Source: Listeria monocytogenes ATCC 19117 (GTDB lineage: Bacteria; Bacillota; Bacilli; Lactobacillales; Listeriaceae). Taken from it: 64,000 bases of DNA. Below, one piece after another: positions 14,742 to 24,828 of this stretch (its first letter is position 1; every line of letters begins with the position of its first letter). The notes beneath the pieces are model-generated. The model saw nothing but the letters and a program-made list of their open reading frames with translations, did no database searches and had not been told where the DNA came from. Position numbers and translations under genes: made by a program. The stretch spans positions 806,001 through 870,000 of the forward strand of contig NC_018584.1 in the NCBI RefSeq assembly GCF_000307025.1, read 5' to 3'.

Positions 14742-17561
14742 TTATGAAAGTACTTCTGGTTGGATTTCGTTCAAAATATCATACAAATAACATAGTTCGT
14801 CATTCGTCAGTTTTAAGTTCATTTTGTAGATAACTTCTTTATTTGTTTGTTCTAGCGCTTTAAAGATATTTGTTTCAAGCATATCTTTTGGTTCACGGTA
14901 AATTAAACCATCATTTAGAACCATACGCTCTAAGGCGCAACCGACATGGATGAGTAGATTGATTTTAAAGGTATTATCGAGTTTGTATCCTAACTTTTTC
15001 TCCAGTACACTAGCAAACGAGCTTAGAATTTCAATCGTTTTCTTCGGATTGAGGTAGGTTAGAAATTCGTTAAGACTTTCTTCGATAATTTCTTTTGCGA
15101 TGCGACCAGTTTCGCCTTTTTTTACGATAATATTACGTTGCTTCACGAGGCTAACAAGTTGCTCCTCGCCATCAATTCCGAAAAGTCGTTCGAGCGGGAT
15201 GAAGGGGATTTGGATTTTCGGATCTTGAATACCGACTGCCATCAAAATATCATTTTCTTCTTGTAACTGCTCCAATTTCGTATCCATTTCATGCAAACCA
15301 ATCGGAATCACTTTAATGGCATCTGTCGTAATGGTATCTAAAATATTTTCGATAAACAGTTGTAATTTTTCTGCAGTACCTTCGCCAGTCGCGCAAATGG
15401 TAATGATGGCGTGTGGTTTTTGATTGGAATCAAGTGTATCGTCATCAGAATTATAGCCACCATAACCTCGGAAATCTTTCAGGGAATCGTAAATGCTATC
15501 GAGTTCCATATCGAGAATATTGGATTTTCGAACTGCTTCAATAACAGTTGCGGTGGAGACCATATCAATCGAGCGAACTGGAATGCCAGTACGTTCCGAA
15601 ATGACCGGAGCAAAACTTGTAAGGGAGCCCATATCGACCAGAAGAAGTAGACCGCGCCCCATATCCATTTCTTTCGCGCGCTCGGTCAATTTATCAAGCA
15701 CGATTTTCGGACTTTGATCAAGAGGCATATCGATTCCTTCCACGAGTCCTTCACCGAGTAGTTTTTTCGCAACACTAACCATGCTACTCGCTGTATTATT
15801 CCCATGCGTTGCGACGAGTACGGCGACACGAGCATTTTCTTGTTCTTTTAAAAGGGAACTAATGAGTAGTGTTAAATACATGACTTCCATATTAGGAACC
15901 CGGATGTGGAAAGTAGCCTCAATATCATCCTTAATTTCCCGTGATAATTCATAGGCTTCCGGTTGATCATTGACCACATTTTCGATATTCGTATATTTTA
16001 ATGGTTTGTTACTTTCAATTCGTTTAATAAAAGAGGTAAGGTGAAGGCTAAATGCAAGCAAGAAACGCTCGTTTAACTTTTTACCAAGCTGATGTTCAAT
16101 TCGGAGTTCAACACCTTCCGCAAAATTCAGGATCTCTTCATTGACGATTTTTAAGATATTTTCGCGATTGTGGATCGTATTTTTAAACTTATTGTAAAAG
16201 CTGTTAAGGTGAATATCGATATCCATCTTGATAAATTTCTTAATATCATCATCTTCCACACCTTGATCCATTAAAATCGATGCTTTGTCTTCAATGATTT
16301 TGTAAAGGTTGAAATTCGGCTCATATTCGTCCGATGTAATCAACGTATTATTTAGTTCAGGGAAAATCGTCGTATATGGCTCCAAGTATTCCGCAATTGC
16401 TTGAAGTTCCTTGCGACGGTTACTGAAGTGGAAGAAGCCGTCTTTTATATTAATCGGCAACGTTTTAAAATCAATCAAAATCTCTTCATCTTTGTCGAAA
16501 CTATTAAGGAAACCTTGTGCGCAAACGAGTTGAATGTTGGATTTTAATTGCCCGATATTTCCATAAGTTGTATTACCAATCAGCGCTTTGGCAGCTTCAT
16601 CTTCAATACGAATCGGTTTATTAACTCGGTGCGCCTCACTAGAAAGTAAGTATTTTAAAAGTTCCACACGTTCAAACGCCGTACGTTCCTCCAAACTTGG
16701 CAGCGTAATAATAATCGGAATACGACGCATAAACGTTTTCAAAAGCGAAGATTCCGGATTTTCGGTAGTAGCACCGATAATTAAAACGTTCGATTTTCGG
16801 GTTCGATCCGTTTCGCCAAGTTTATTATACGTACCAGAGTCCATTAAGTAAAAAATCATTTCCTGACCTTCAGGAGGGAGACGGTGAATTTCGTCGAGAA
16901 ACAAAATTCCACCTTCCGCTTTTTCTACAAGTCCACCTTTGTCATTGTCAGCACCGGTGAAAGCACCTTTAACATGCCCAAAAATGTGCGACATCAAAAG
17001 TTGCGGATTATTATAGTAATCGGCGCAATTGAAAATAATAAACGGCGCATCAGCAGGTAGACGTTTGGCATGTTGCGAAAAACGATACATCAAATTAGCG
17101 AAAAGTGTCTTACCAACACCAGTTTGTCCGAGAATCATTGTATGTAAACCATTTGGTGGATAGAGTACAGCGGCTTTGGCCTGCTCCACAGGGGTTTTAA
17201 GACTGTCATTAACACCAATTAAATCATCAAAAGGGCTTCTTTCAACAATACTTGGTTTGAGCATTTTTAAAAGGGGCTCACAGCTGTCAAACTCCAATTC
17301 ATTATCAGAAAGTGTACGCCCAATTTCATCTTCTACCGCTTTTTTAGGAAAATAAAGCACTGGTCGGCCAACGATTTTAATGATTTTTCCTTGTCTGTGA
17401 AGTTCATTCAATTCCATACTGACATTATTTCTTAAAATAGATAATGTTTCTGAAATAGTACTAGCTGTAAAACCTTCATTCTTCTCTAATTGTTCGCGAA
17501 TGGTTTTCGTGGAAGGATTTTCTAAAATAAATTCATAAATACGGTCAATACGCTTCATCAT
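14742..17561 (-). CDS. manR: LevR/ManR-family sigma-54 transcriptional activator
   Basis: A 939-residue protein. An N-terminal winged helix (about residues 1-75) precedes an AAA+ domain with Walker A GQTGVGKT (145-152), the sigma-54-contact loop GAFTGA (199-204) and Walker [12 protein letters not shown]. Then come a PRD (about 440-545), an EIIA-Man-like domain with VLVATHGNN (about 570-690), an EIIB-like segment and a C-terminal PRD. This is the LevR layout: phosphorylation by HPr and EIIB sets its activity. It should open sigma-54 promoters, here that of the mpo operon and, in L. monocytogenes, also the mpt operon elsewhere. Two ATGs follow GGAGG; the second (17558) has the better spacing. 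Confidence 0.9.
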   Translation of the reverse strand: MMKRIDRIYEFILENPSTKTIREQLEKNEGFTASTISETLSILRNNVSMELNELHRQGKIIKIVGRPVLYFPKKAVEDEIGRTLSDNELEFDSCEPLLKMLKPSIVERSPFDDLIGVNDSLKTPVEQAKAAVLYPPNGLHTMILGQTGVGKTLFANLMYRFSQHAKRLPADAPFIIFNCADYYNNPQLLMSHIFGHVKGAFTGADNDKGGLVEKAEGGILFLDEIHRLPPEGQEMIFYLMDSGTYNKLGETDRTRKSNVLIIGATTENPESSLLKTFMRRIPIIITLPSLEERTAFERVELLKYLLSSEAHRVNKPIRIEDEAAKALIGNTTYGNIGQLKSNIQLVCAQGFLNSFDKDEEILIDFKTLPINIKDGFFHFSNRRKELQAIAEYLEPYTTIFPELNNTLITSDEYEPNFNLYKIIEDKASILMDQGVEDDDIKKFIKMDIDIHLNSFYNKFKNTIHNRENILKIVNEEILNFAEGVELRIEHQLGKKLNERFLLAFSLHLTSFIKRIESNKPLKYTNIENVVNDQPEAYELSREIKDDIEATFHIRVPNMEVMYLTLLISSLLKEQENARVAVLVATHGNNTASSMVSVAKKLLGEGLVEGIDMPLDQSPKIVLDKLTERAKEMDMGRGLLLLVDMGSLTSFAPVISERTGIPVRSIDMVSTATVIEAVRKSNILDMELDSIYDSLKDFRGYGGYNSDDDTLDSNQKPHAIITICATGEGTAEKLQLFIENILDTITTDAIKVIPIGLHEMDTKLEQLQEENDILMAVGIQDPKIQIPFIPLERLFGIDGEEQLVSLVKQRNIIVKKGETGRIAKEIIEESLNEFLTYLNPKKTIEILSSFASVLEKKLGYKLDNTFKINLLIHVGCALERMVLNDGLIYREPKDMLETNIFKALEQTNKEVIYKMNLKLTNDELCYLYDILNEIQPEVLS

Positions 17562-17572
17562 AAAACCTCCAT

Positions 17573-17620
17573 TTAGTGTATCGATGCACGATTAGTGTAT
17601 TATAAACGATTAATACACTC
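17573..17620 (-). promoter_or_regulatory. Repeated TTAGTGTAT elements upstream of manR
   Basis: TTAGTGTAT occurs at 17573-17581 and 17592-17600, and its inverse AATACACT at 17612-17619. GATTAGTGTATTA and GATTAATACACTC form a dyad. The same core is found in the mpo control region (14620-14631). It fits an operator of a common regulator, possibly ManR itself; this is inference. Confidence 0.45.
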
Positions 17621-17750
17621 TGGAATTCTGTATTTATCTTAGCATGACTAGTGAAAATGTCAATGTTTATTTACCAAAAATCAAATTGACTAGCTACGCG
17701 GATAGTACTATTATATAGAAGGAACAAATAAAATCGATGAGGTGTTCATA

Positions 17751-18386
17751 ATGTCAAAAGTACTATTTATTAAAGCGTCACCACTTCCAAATGAAGTATC
17801 AAGAAGTTCGCAAGTTGCCGAAACGTTTATGGCCGAATATAAAGCCAAAAATCCTTCTGATACAGTAGAAGAATTAGTTTTATATAATACAGAAGTACCA
17901 CTATTAGATTTAGAATTAATGACAGCTGGTAGAGAATTACAAGCTGGCAAAGCTTTCACTGATTTAGCGCCAGATGTACAAAAAAAATTAAATGCTTATA
18001 ATGTGCTTACGGAACAATTCTTAGCAGCAGACAAATATGTTTTTGTGTTCCCGCTTTGGAACCTTGGAATCCCGCCATTATTAAAAGCTTATATTGATAC
18101 TTTTGTTATTGCTGGAAAATCTTTCCGTTATACTGAGCACGGTCCAGAAGCACTTTTAAAAGATAAAAAAGCAATCTTAATCCATGGTAGTGGCGGTATT
18201 TATTCTGCTGGACCAACAAGTTCATTTACTCACGGAGAACCTTATTTACGTACTATTTTACAATTTATCGGTATTAATGTTGTACCATCAATCTTTGTAG
18301 AAGGAATTGATCACAATCCGAGCAAAGAAGCGGAAATCGTTGCAGCTGCTAAAGCGGTAGCGCAGGAAAGTGCTGCAGAATTCTAA
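17751..18386 (+). CDS. acpD: FMN-dependent NADH-azoreductase
   Basis: A 211-residue flavodoxin-like oxidoreductase of the AzoR/AcpD family. MSKVLFIKASPLP begins the first strand and FMN phosphate loop. FPLWNLGIPPLLKAYIDTF is the conserved flavin/dimer region. GSGGIYS and THGEPYLRTIL follow. It reduces azo compounds or quinones with NADH and may protect against electrophile stress. The ATG at 17751 is chosen because GATGAGGTG lies about 7 nt upstream; a GTG at 17742 is possible. It is transcribed away from manR. Confidence 0.9.
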   Translation: MSKVLFIKASPLPNEVSRSSQVAETFMAEYKAKNPSDTVEELVLYNTEVPLLDLELMTAGRELQAGKAFTDLAPDVQKKLNAYNVLTEQFLAADKYVFVFPLWNLGIPPLLKAYIDTFVIAGKSFRYTEHGPEALLKDKKAILIHGSGGIYSAGPTSSFTHGEPYLRTILQFIGINVVPSIFVEGIDHNPSKEAEIVAAAKAVAQESAAEF

Positions 18387-18517
18387 AAAGTTTGTGAAAA
18401 AATTATTTCTTGCTAATGATATTAAGACAGTATTATCAACTGTCTAGACCAATAAAAACACATAAAAAGATTGCTAATCCCTTTATAAATTGGTAAAGTA
18501 GAGAAGTAGATTGATCG

Positions 18518-18556
18518 ATAAAGTGCTGAATTAACTCGGCACTTTATTCTTTTTAA
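18518..18556 (+). terminator. Terminator or leader attenuator before the permease gene
   Basis: ATAAAGTGC (18518-18526) pairs with GCACTTTAT (18539-18547), followed by TCTTTTTAATT. It lies 130 nt after the azoreductase stop but only 24 nt before the permease start, so it could be a late terminator or a leader attenuator. Confidence 0.65.
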
Positions 18557-18579
18557 TTACTCGAAAGGGATGAATTTGG

Positions 18580-19956
18580 ATGGAAGAGCAAAAAGAAGAA
18601 TTGCAAAGAGGGCTGAAAAATAGACACATTCAGTTAATCGCGATTGGCGGAGCAATTGGTACAGGGCTTTTTCTAGGAGCAGGGAAGTCAATTCATTTAG
18701 CCGGACCTTCTATCATGTTAGTTTACTTAATTATTGGGGCTATTTTATTCTTTGTTATGAGAGCTTTGGGTGAATTATTAATACATAACCCAACAACAGG
18801 ATCTTTTACAGAATTCGCAGAGCAATTTATTGGACCATGGGCTGGCTTTATTACTGGTTGGACATATTGGTTCTGCTGGATTGTGACAGGTATTGCAGAA
18901 ATTACAGCAGTTGGCATGTACGTAAAATTTTGGGTGCCAGACTTACCGCAATGGATCCCAGCACTTGCATGTGTTTTGATACTTCTATTGTTTAACTTAG
19001 CAACTGTTAAAGCTTTTGGTGAAATCGAATTTTGGTTTGCGATTATTAAAGTGGTTGTTATTATTGCCTTAATTGTTATTGGATTTGTACTCGTATTTAT
19101 TGGTTACAAACATGGCACAAGTACAGCTTCATTTTCTAATTTAGTAGATTATGGTGGCTTTTTCCCGAATGGAATTGCCGGGTTCTTGCTAGCATTCCAA
19201 ATGGCGACATTTTCTTTTGTTGGAATTGAGCTTGTTGGGGTTACTGCAGGAGAAGCGGATGATCCAGAGCGTACACTTCCAAAAGCCATTAATAATATTC
19301 CGATTCGGATTTTAATCTTTTATATTGGTGCGCTACTCGTATTAATGTCGATTTATCCGTGGAGCAATATTGATCCAAACACAAGCCCATTCGTAAGCGT
19401 CTTTACGATGATTGGGATTCCTGCAGCTGCCGGTATTATTAACTTTGTGGTGTTAACGGCTGCTATGTCTTCTTGTAATAGTGGGATTTTCAGTACAAGC
19501 CGGATGCTTTATACTCTTTCTGCAGAAGGAAAAGCACCGAAAAAAATGCATCATTTGAGCTCTAATGGTGTTCCAGCAACAGCGTTAATCACATCTACAG
19601 CATGTTTACTTATTGGTGTGTTTTTAAATTATTTCTTACCAGAACAAGTATTTATTTTAGTAACAAGTATCGCGACGATTTGCTTTATCTGGGTTTGGGG
19701 CGTTATTTTAGTGGCGCATTTACGTTTTCGTCATAAACATCCAGAAATCGCAGAAAAAAGTAAATTCAAAATGCCATTATCTCCTTTAATGAACTGGGTT
19801 AGCTTAATTTTCTTCGGAGGATTACTAGTTATCCTCGGTTTTGCAGCAGATACAAGAATCGCACTTTTCGTCACACCAGTATGGTTCTTGATTTTAGGTA
19901 TCGCTTATCAAGTTTTAAAAGCTTCCAACCGAAAGACAAAAATTCGCCATAATTAA
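18580..19956 (+). CDS. Amino acid permease (APC superfamily, AAT family)
   Basis: A 458-residue protein with about 12 membrane spans. The N-terminus RGLKNRHIQLIAIGGAIGTG is the AAT-family signature, with the helix-1 GGAIGTGLFLG substrate-binding motif, and PTTGSFTEFAEQF follows. It is a proton-coupled importer of a neutral or D-amino acid (proline, alanine, serine or glycine type) by family; the sequence does not decide the substrate. GAAAGGGATG precedes the ATG. A hairpin directly upstream may control it, and a strong terminator follows. Confidence 0.85.
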   Translation: MEEQKEELQRGLKNRHIQLIAIGGAIGTGLFLGAGKSIHLAGPSIMLVYLIIGAILFFVMRALGELLIHNPTTGSFTEFAEQFIGPWAGFITGWTYWFCWIVTGIAEITAVGMYVKFWVPDLPQWIPALACVLILLLFNLATVKAFGEIEFWFAIIKVVVIIALIVIGFVLVFIGYKHGTSTASFSNLVDYGGFFPNGIAGFLLAFQMATFSFVGIELVGVTAGEADDPERTLPKAINNIPIRILIFYIGALLVLMSIYPWSNIDPNTSPFVSVFTMIGIPAAAGIINFVVLTAAMSSCNSGIFSTSRMLYTLSAEGKAPKKMHHLSSNGVPATALITSTACLLIGVFLNYFLPEQVFILVTSIATICFIWVWGVILVAHLRFRHKHPEIAEKSKFKMPLSPLMNWVSLIFFGGLLVILGFAADTRIALFVTPVWFLILGIAYQVLKASNRKTKIRHN

Positions 19957-19962
19957 TAACTG

Positions 19963-20011
19963 AGCAAGCATTCGCTAAACGGAGCTATTTTAGGGAATGC
20001 TTGCTTTTTTT
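19963..20011 (+). terminator. Terminator of the permease gene
   Basis: AGCAAGCATTC (19963-19973) pairs with GAATGCTTGCT (19995-20005), with TTTTTTT after it. Confidence 0.85.
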
Positions 20012-20037
20012 CGGCATGAAAATGCTCCGCGAAATTC

Positions 20038-20065
20038 TTTACAAATGAAAAAAATCGTGTAGAAT
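20038..20065 (+). promoter_or_regulatory. Sigma-A-type promoter of the CoA-dehydratase-like gene
   Basis: TTTACA (20038-20043), a 16-nt spacer, then TAGAAT (20060-20065), upstream of the palindrome and repeats. Confidence 0.5.
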
Positions 20066-20104
20066 GAGAGGTGTTTAGAGCATTTTGTCGCATTCTCGCA
20101 TATC

Positions 20105-20120
20105 GAGTGAGTACTCACTC
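20105..20120. promoter_or_regulatory. Perfect 16-bp palindrome, candidate TetR-type operator
   Basis: GAGTGAGTACTCACTC is perfectly self-complementary, about 40 bp downstream of the -10 at 20060 and 100 bp before the gene start. Such short uninterrupted dyads are typical of TetR/AcrR-family operators. No TetR gene is in the window. Confidence 0.5.
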
Positions 20121-20139
20121 ATTTTTAGAAATAACTATT

Positions 20140-20190
20140 TATGTGAAGCAACGTACAAATGACAGATTATATGTGAAGTTACATACATAT
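20140..20190 (+). repeat. Two 21-bp direct repeats, 30 bp apart
   Basis: TATGTGAAGCAACGTACAAA (from 20140) and TATGTGAAGTTACATACATA (from 20170) agree at 16 of 20 positions. The second has dyad arms TATGT/ACATA. They lie in the leader of the 1476-residue protein and are of unknown role. Confidence 0.5.
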
Positions 20191-20220
20191 TAAGTAGTGC
20201 GTAATGAAAGGGATGAGAAA

Positions 20221-23200
20221 ATGATTCATGCAGGGTTAGATGTGGGATCAACAACAGCAAAGGCCGTAGCACTTAATGACCAGGGGGATATTTTATTTCA
20301 AACCTACAGAAGACATTATTCAGACATTAAAAAAGTTACATTAGAAATCATGCAGGATATGCAAAAAAAATGTGGCATGACAGAAATGACATTCAAAATT
20401 ACGGGATCATCCGGATTAGCGATTTCTAAATTCTTGAATGTACCTTTTGTGCAGGAAGTAATTGCTTGTACGGAAGCAGTGGAGCAAGTAATTCCAGAGA
20501 CAGACGTAGTAATCGAGCTGGGCGGGGAAGATGCGAAGATTATTTATTTCAGTGGTGGGATTGAGCAACGAATGAATAATGCCTGCGCGGGTGGAACTGG
20601 TGCTTTTATTGACCAAATCGCGACACTGCTTCAAACAGATCCAACAGGTTTAAACGAACTGGCACAAAATGCGAATACGATTTATCCGATTGCTTCCAGA
20701 TGTGGCGTGTTCGCCAAAACAGATGTGCAACCACTACTTAATGAAGGGGCTAGAAAAGAAGATATTGCCGCTTCAATTTTCCAAAGTGTGGTGACACAAA
20801 CGATTAGTGGGCTTGCTTGTGGACGTCCAATCCGCGGAAAAGTAGCGTTTCTTGGAGGACCACTTACTTTCCTTGATCAATTGCGCTATCGTTTTACAGA
20901 AACATTGAAGATGAAAGATAGTGATATTATTGCGCCTCAAAACGCGGAATATTTTATTGCACTTGGAACAGCTTTTACTGGATTAAATGATGTACCTTTA
21001 AAAGTAGATGATATGATTTACCGCCTTTCCAATATGGATATGACCACGATGGCGACGGATACGGTCATTTTACCAGCACTTTTTGAAAAGCAAGAAGACT
21101 TAGAAGCTTTTCGTGCGCGTCATAATCAAATGAAAGCCAAACGAGCAAAACTGGAAGATTATGAAGGGGATGCTTATTTAGGCATTGATGCAGGATCAAC
21201 TACGACCAAATTAATCTTAATGAGCCAAACCAATGAAATTCTTTACTCGTTTTATTCTAGTAATAATGGGAATCCGCTTCAATCAGTTATTGACGCAACG
21301 AGTTATTTATATGAAATTTTACCGGAAAAAGTTCGAGTTGCGCAGTCTGGAATTACAGGCTACGGCGAGTCGCTTATTAAAGCCGCACTAAAAATTGATG
21401 TTGGCGAAATTGAAACAGTGGCGCATTATCGTGCTGCTCGTGAATTTTTACCGGATGTTGATTTTATTTTAGACATTGGTGGACAAGATATGAAATGTAT
21501 GAAAATTAAAAAAGGCGCACTGGATAGCTTGATGCTTAATGAAGCTTGCTCGGCCGGGTGTGGTTCGTTTCTTGAAACATTTGCGCAAACACTTAATTTA
21601 TCCATTGAAGAGTTTGCGGCTCGGGCGCTGGAAGCAAAAGCACCTGTAGACCTAGGTTCACGTTGTACCGTTTTCATGAATTCCAAAGTGAAACAAGTGC
21701 AAAAAGAAGGTGTGAGCATGGAAGATTTATCTGCGGGTCTTGCTTATTCAGTCGTAAAAAACGCGTTACAAAAAGTAATCAAACTCCGCAGTCCGAAAGA
21801 CATTGGTGAAAAAGTAATCGTTCAAGGTGGAACTTTTTACAACGAATCAGTCTTGCGTGCCTTTGAACTGTTAACTGGACGTGAAGTAGTTCGACCGGAT
21901 ATCGCCGGAATGATGGGAGCATACGGGGCCGCTTTAATTGCCCGCGAACATTACGAAACTGGCGAAGTAACGGAGATGCTCGTATTAGAAAAATTACGTG
22001 AATTTAGCGCGGAAACTTCGCAGTCGCGCTGTAACCTTTGTAGTAACACATGTCAGCTTACAGTGACAAGATTTGGCGATGACCGGATGTTTGTTAGTGG
22101 AAATCGTTGTGAACGCGGGGAACGTGTCGAAACGAAGCGTAATTTACTGCCCAATTTATATGCGTATAAACTAAAACGTACCTTTGATTACAAATCGCTG
22201 AAAAAATCAGAAGCAACTAGAGGGACCATTGGTATTCCACGCGCATTGAACGTTTTTGAAAATTATCCACTATGGCATACGATTTTAACGAACTTAGGTT
22301 TCCGAGTGGTTTTATCATCGAAATCATCCAAAAACCTATACGACAAAGGTATCGAAACGATTGCCTCCGAAGCAGTTTGTTTCCCAGCCAAATTAACACA
22401 CGGTCATATTATGGATTTAATCAAGAAAAAAGCAGATCGCATTTTCTACCCATCTGTCGTTTACGAAAAACCGGAATTCGGTGAAGCAACGAATAACTTT
22501 AACTGTCCTGTTGTGGCTGGTTACCCAGAAGTTATTCGTGTCAATGTGGATGCTTTGGAAGAGAAAAATATTCCAATGATCAGTCCGTTTTTAACTTTAG
22601 ATAATGAAAAAGCATTAATCGAACAAATGAGTCTCGCTTTCCCGGAAGTCCCAGCCGCGGATATGGAAAAAGCAGTCCAAGCAGGGCTAGAGGAAGCAGA
22701 ACTTTGCCGCAAAGACATTCAAGCAGAAGGAGAAGCGGCACTTACTTACATTAAGAAAAACAAAATCAAAGGGATTGTTCTTGCAGGGCATCCATACCAT
22801 ATTGATCCAGAAGTGAATCACGGAATTCCGGAACTCATTACGATGAACGGCATGGCGGTTCTTACGGAAGATTCGATTTCTCATCTTGGAGAAATGGACC
22901 ATAAACTTCGGGTTGAGAATCAGTGGAAATATCACGCAAGACTGTATCGTGCAGCCAGTTTTACTGCTAAAAGTGAAGATTTAGAATTTGTGCAATTGAC
23001 GTCATTTGGTTGTGGGCTTGATGCAATTACGACGGATATGTGCCAAGAAATCATTGAAGGTCATAATAAAGTATATACACTACTTAAAATCGATGAAATC
23101 AATAACCTTGGTGCCGCACGTATCCGCGTTCGTTCGTTAAAAGCAGCAATGGAAGAACGTGAGAAAAACAACGTGAAACCAGGGATTATGCCGAAACCAA

Positions 23201-24651
23201 AAGAACGTCCATTATTTACAAAGGAAATGAAGAAAACGTATACTATTTTAGCGCCACAGCTAGCTCCGACCCATTTTGAAATGTTAGAAGCAGCTTGTAA
23301 AGTGGGCGGTTATAACTTGGAAGTATTACCAGCAGTTACACCACGCGCAGTGGATGAGGGCTTACGTTACGTCAATAACGACGCTTGTTATCCAGCAATT
23401 TTAACGATTGGACAAATGATGGATGCGCTGAAACACGGCGATTATGATGTAAATAATTTAGCGGTATTGATGACGCAAACAGGTGGTGGATGTCGGGCTA
23501 CCAACTATATTTCGATGCTGAAAAAAGCTCTCGGAGAAGCTGGCCTAGATCATATCCCAGTTATTTCTCTTAACGCCAACGGTTTAGAAAAACAACCAGG
23601 CTTTAAAATGACGCCAAAAGTTCTTGTTCGTTTCCTAGCCGGAATTAGCTTAGGTGACGCGCTCGACCGGATGCTTTATCGTACTAGACCATATGAAGTG
23701 GAACCAGGGAGCGCGAATAAAATATTCCGTCATTATCTCGATGCTGGTCGTGCGTTAATGGAAAATTACTCTTTTGGAGCATATAAAAAATTAGCAAATG
23801 AAATGGTTCGCGCCTTTGACAACTTACCAATAACAAATGAAGTGAAGCCTAGAGTTGGTGTCGTTGGAGAAATTCTCGTGAAATTCCATCCGGGTGCTAA
23901 TAACAATATTGTTGATGTTATTGAAGACGAGGGCGGAGAAGCGGTTGTTCCCGATTTAACAGATTTCATTTTATATTGTTGTTATGACGATCACTTTGCA
24001 GCCAATACATTTGGTCGTTCCAAAGTAAAATCATTCGCGAAACAAAGCGTTGCGATTCCACTTATTAATCAATTCCGCAAACCAGTAACTGATGCGCTGA
24101 AGAAAAGTGAACGCTTTGAAGCACCGGCGAGTATCGAATCTATCGCTGAAAAAGCGAGTCAATTACTATCACTCGGAAATAAAATGGGTGAGGGCTGGTT
24201 CTTAACAGGGGAAATGTTTGAATTACTCGATAGTAATGTACCAAATATCGCTTGCTTACAACCATTCGCTTGCTTGCCAAACCATATTACTGGTCGAGGC
24301 ATGATTAAAGGGCTTAAAAAAATGTATCCAGAAGCTAACATCATGTCCATTGACTACGATGCCGGCTCAAGCTCTGTGAACCAACTAAATCGAATCAAAT
24401 TAATGCTCTCCATCGCAAGAAAACAACTAGAAACGACAGAAGTAATCACCGAGAAAGAAACAAACACACGATTCAACCCAAGAGAAAAAATCCTTGGTAA
24501 AGCAAAACAAGTACGAGAAAGCGCCCCAGTCGAAATGATTGGAAACAAAGTAAAACAAGCGCGGGATGCAGACCCAGTTGGCGCGATAGCTCAGAAAGTG
24601 AAACATGTTGCATCATCAAGTAGCGAGCACGTCCAAACGGATAATGATTAA
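20221..24651 (+). CDS. 2-hydroxyacyl-CoA dehydratase activator/subunit fusion protein
   Basis: A 1476-residue protein. Two BadF/BadG/HgdC-type ATPase domains lie in tandem: MIHAGLDVGSTTAKAVAL (residues 1-18) with NACAGGTGAF and SRCGVFAKTD, then YLGIDAGSTTTKLIL (about 319-333) with NEACSAGCGSF and SRCTVFMNSKV. A CNLCSNTC cysteine cluster (about residue 610) and a long C-terminal part related to DUF2229/HgdB-like dehydratase subunits follow. Activators of this family use ATP and a [4Fe-4S] cluster to inject an electron into dehydratases. The substrate here is unknown. ATG at 20221 follows GAAAGGGATGAG. It is monocistronic, and the leader holds a palindrome and repeats. Confidence 0.85.
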   Translation: MIHAGLDVGSTTAKAVALNDQGDILFQTYRRHYSDIKKVTLEIMQDMQKKCGMTEMTFKITGSSGLAISKFLNVPFVQEVIACTEAVEQVIPETDVVIELGGEDAKIIYFSGGIEQRMNNACAGGTGAFIDQIATLLQTDPTGLNELAQNANTIYPIASRCGVFAKTDVQPLLNEGARKEDIAASIFQSVVTQTISGLACGRPIRGKVAFLGGPLTFLDQLRYRFTETLKMKDSDIIAPQNAEYFIALGTAFTGLNDVPLKVDDMIYRLSNMDMTTMATDTVILPALFEKQEDLEAFRARHNQMKAKRAKLEDYEGDAYLGIDAGSTTTKLILMSQTNEILYSFYSSNNGNPLQSVIDATSYLYEILPEKVRVAQSGITGYGESLIKAALKIDVGEIETVAHYRAAREFLPDVDFILDIGGQDMKCMKIKKGALDSLMLNEACSAGCGSFLETFAQTLNLSIEEFAARALEAKAPVDLGSRCTVFMNSKVKQVQKEGVSMEDLSAGLAYSVVKNALQKVIKLRSPKDIGEKVIVQGGTFYNESVLRAFELLTGREVVRPDIAGMMGAYGAALIAREHYETGEVTEMLVLEKLREFSAETSQSRCNLCSNTCQLTVTRFGDDRMFVSGNRCERGERVETKRNLLPNLYAYKLKRTFDYKSLKKSEATRGTIGIPRALNVFENYPLWHTILTNLGFRVVLSSKSSKNLYDKGIETIASEAVCFPAKLTHGHIMDLIKKKADRIFYPSVVYEKPEFGEATNNFNCPVVAGYPEVIRVNVDALEEKNIPMISPFLTLDNEKALIEQMSLAFPEVPAADMEKAVQAGLEEAELCRKDIQAEGEAALTYIKKNKIKGIVLAGHPYHIDPEVNHGIPELITMNGMAVLTEDSISHLGEMDHKLRVENQWKYHARLYRAASFTAKSEDLEFVQLTSFGCGLDAITTDMCQEIIEGHNKVYTLLKIDEINNLGAARIRVRSLKAAMEEREKNNVKPGIMPKPKERPLFTKEMKKTYTILAPQLAPTHFEMLEAACKVGGYNLEVLPAVTPRAVDEGLRYVNNDACYPAILTIGQMMDALKHGDYDVNNLAVLMTQTGGGCRATNYISMLKKALGEAGLDHIPVISLNANGLEKQPGFKMTPKVLVRFLAGISLGDALDRMLYRTRPYEVEPGSANKIFRHYLDAGRALMENYSFGAYKKLANEMVRAFDNLPITNEVKPRVGVVGEILVKFHPGANNNIVDVIEDEGGEAVVPDLTDFILYCCYDDHFAANTFGRSKVKSFAKQSVAIPLINQFRKPVTDALKKSERFEAPASIESIAEKASQLLSLGNKMGEGWFLTGEMFELLDSNVPNIACLQPFACLPNHITGRGMIKGLKKMYPEANIMSIDYDAGSSSVNQLNRIKLMLSIARKQLETTEVITEKETNTRFNPREKILGKAKQVRESAPVEMIGNKVKQARDADPVGAIAQKVKHVASSSSEHVQTDND

Positions 24652-24654
24652 TGT

Positions 24655-24685
24655 AAAGCCACCTATAAAATAGGTGGCTTTTTTA
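24655..24685 (+). terminator. Rho-independent terminator
   Basis: AAAGCCACCTA (24655-24665) pairs with TAGGTGGCTTT (24671-24681), with a TTTT tail. Confidence 0.9.
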
Positions 24686-24828
24686 GATAAAATTCACAAA
24701 AATGACACGAAATAGAACTATATCCGCAATAATAGTATTTTTGTTAATACATTGGCTTGTTGTTTTGTATATTATAATTATTCTAAATCAAGTTGCTAAA
24801 ATACAAGATACAAGGAGTGCTATATTTT

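Noticed and set aside
18387-18579. A T-box or other amino-acid-sensing leader for the permease
   Set aside because: No AGGGTGG-type T-box sequence or known aptamer motif was found, only a simple hairpin.
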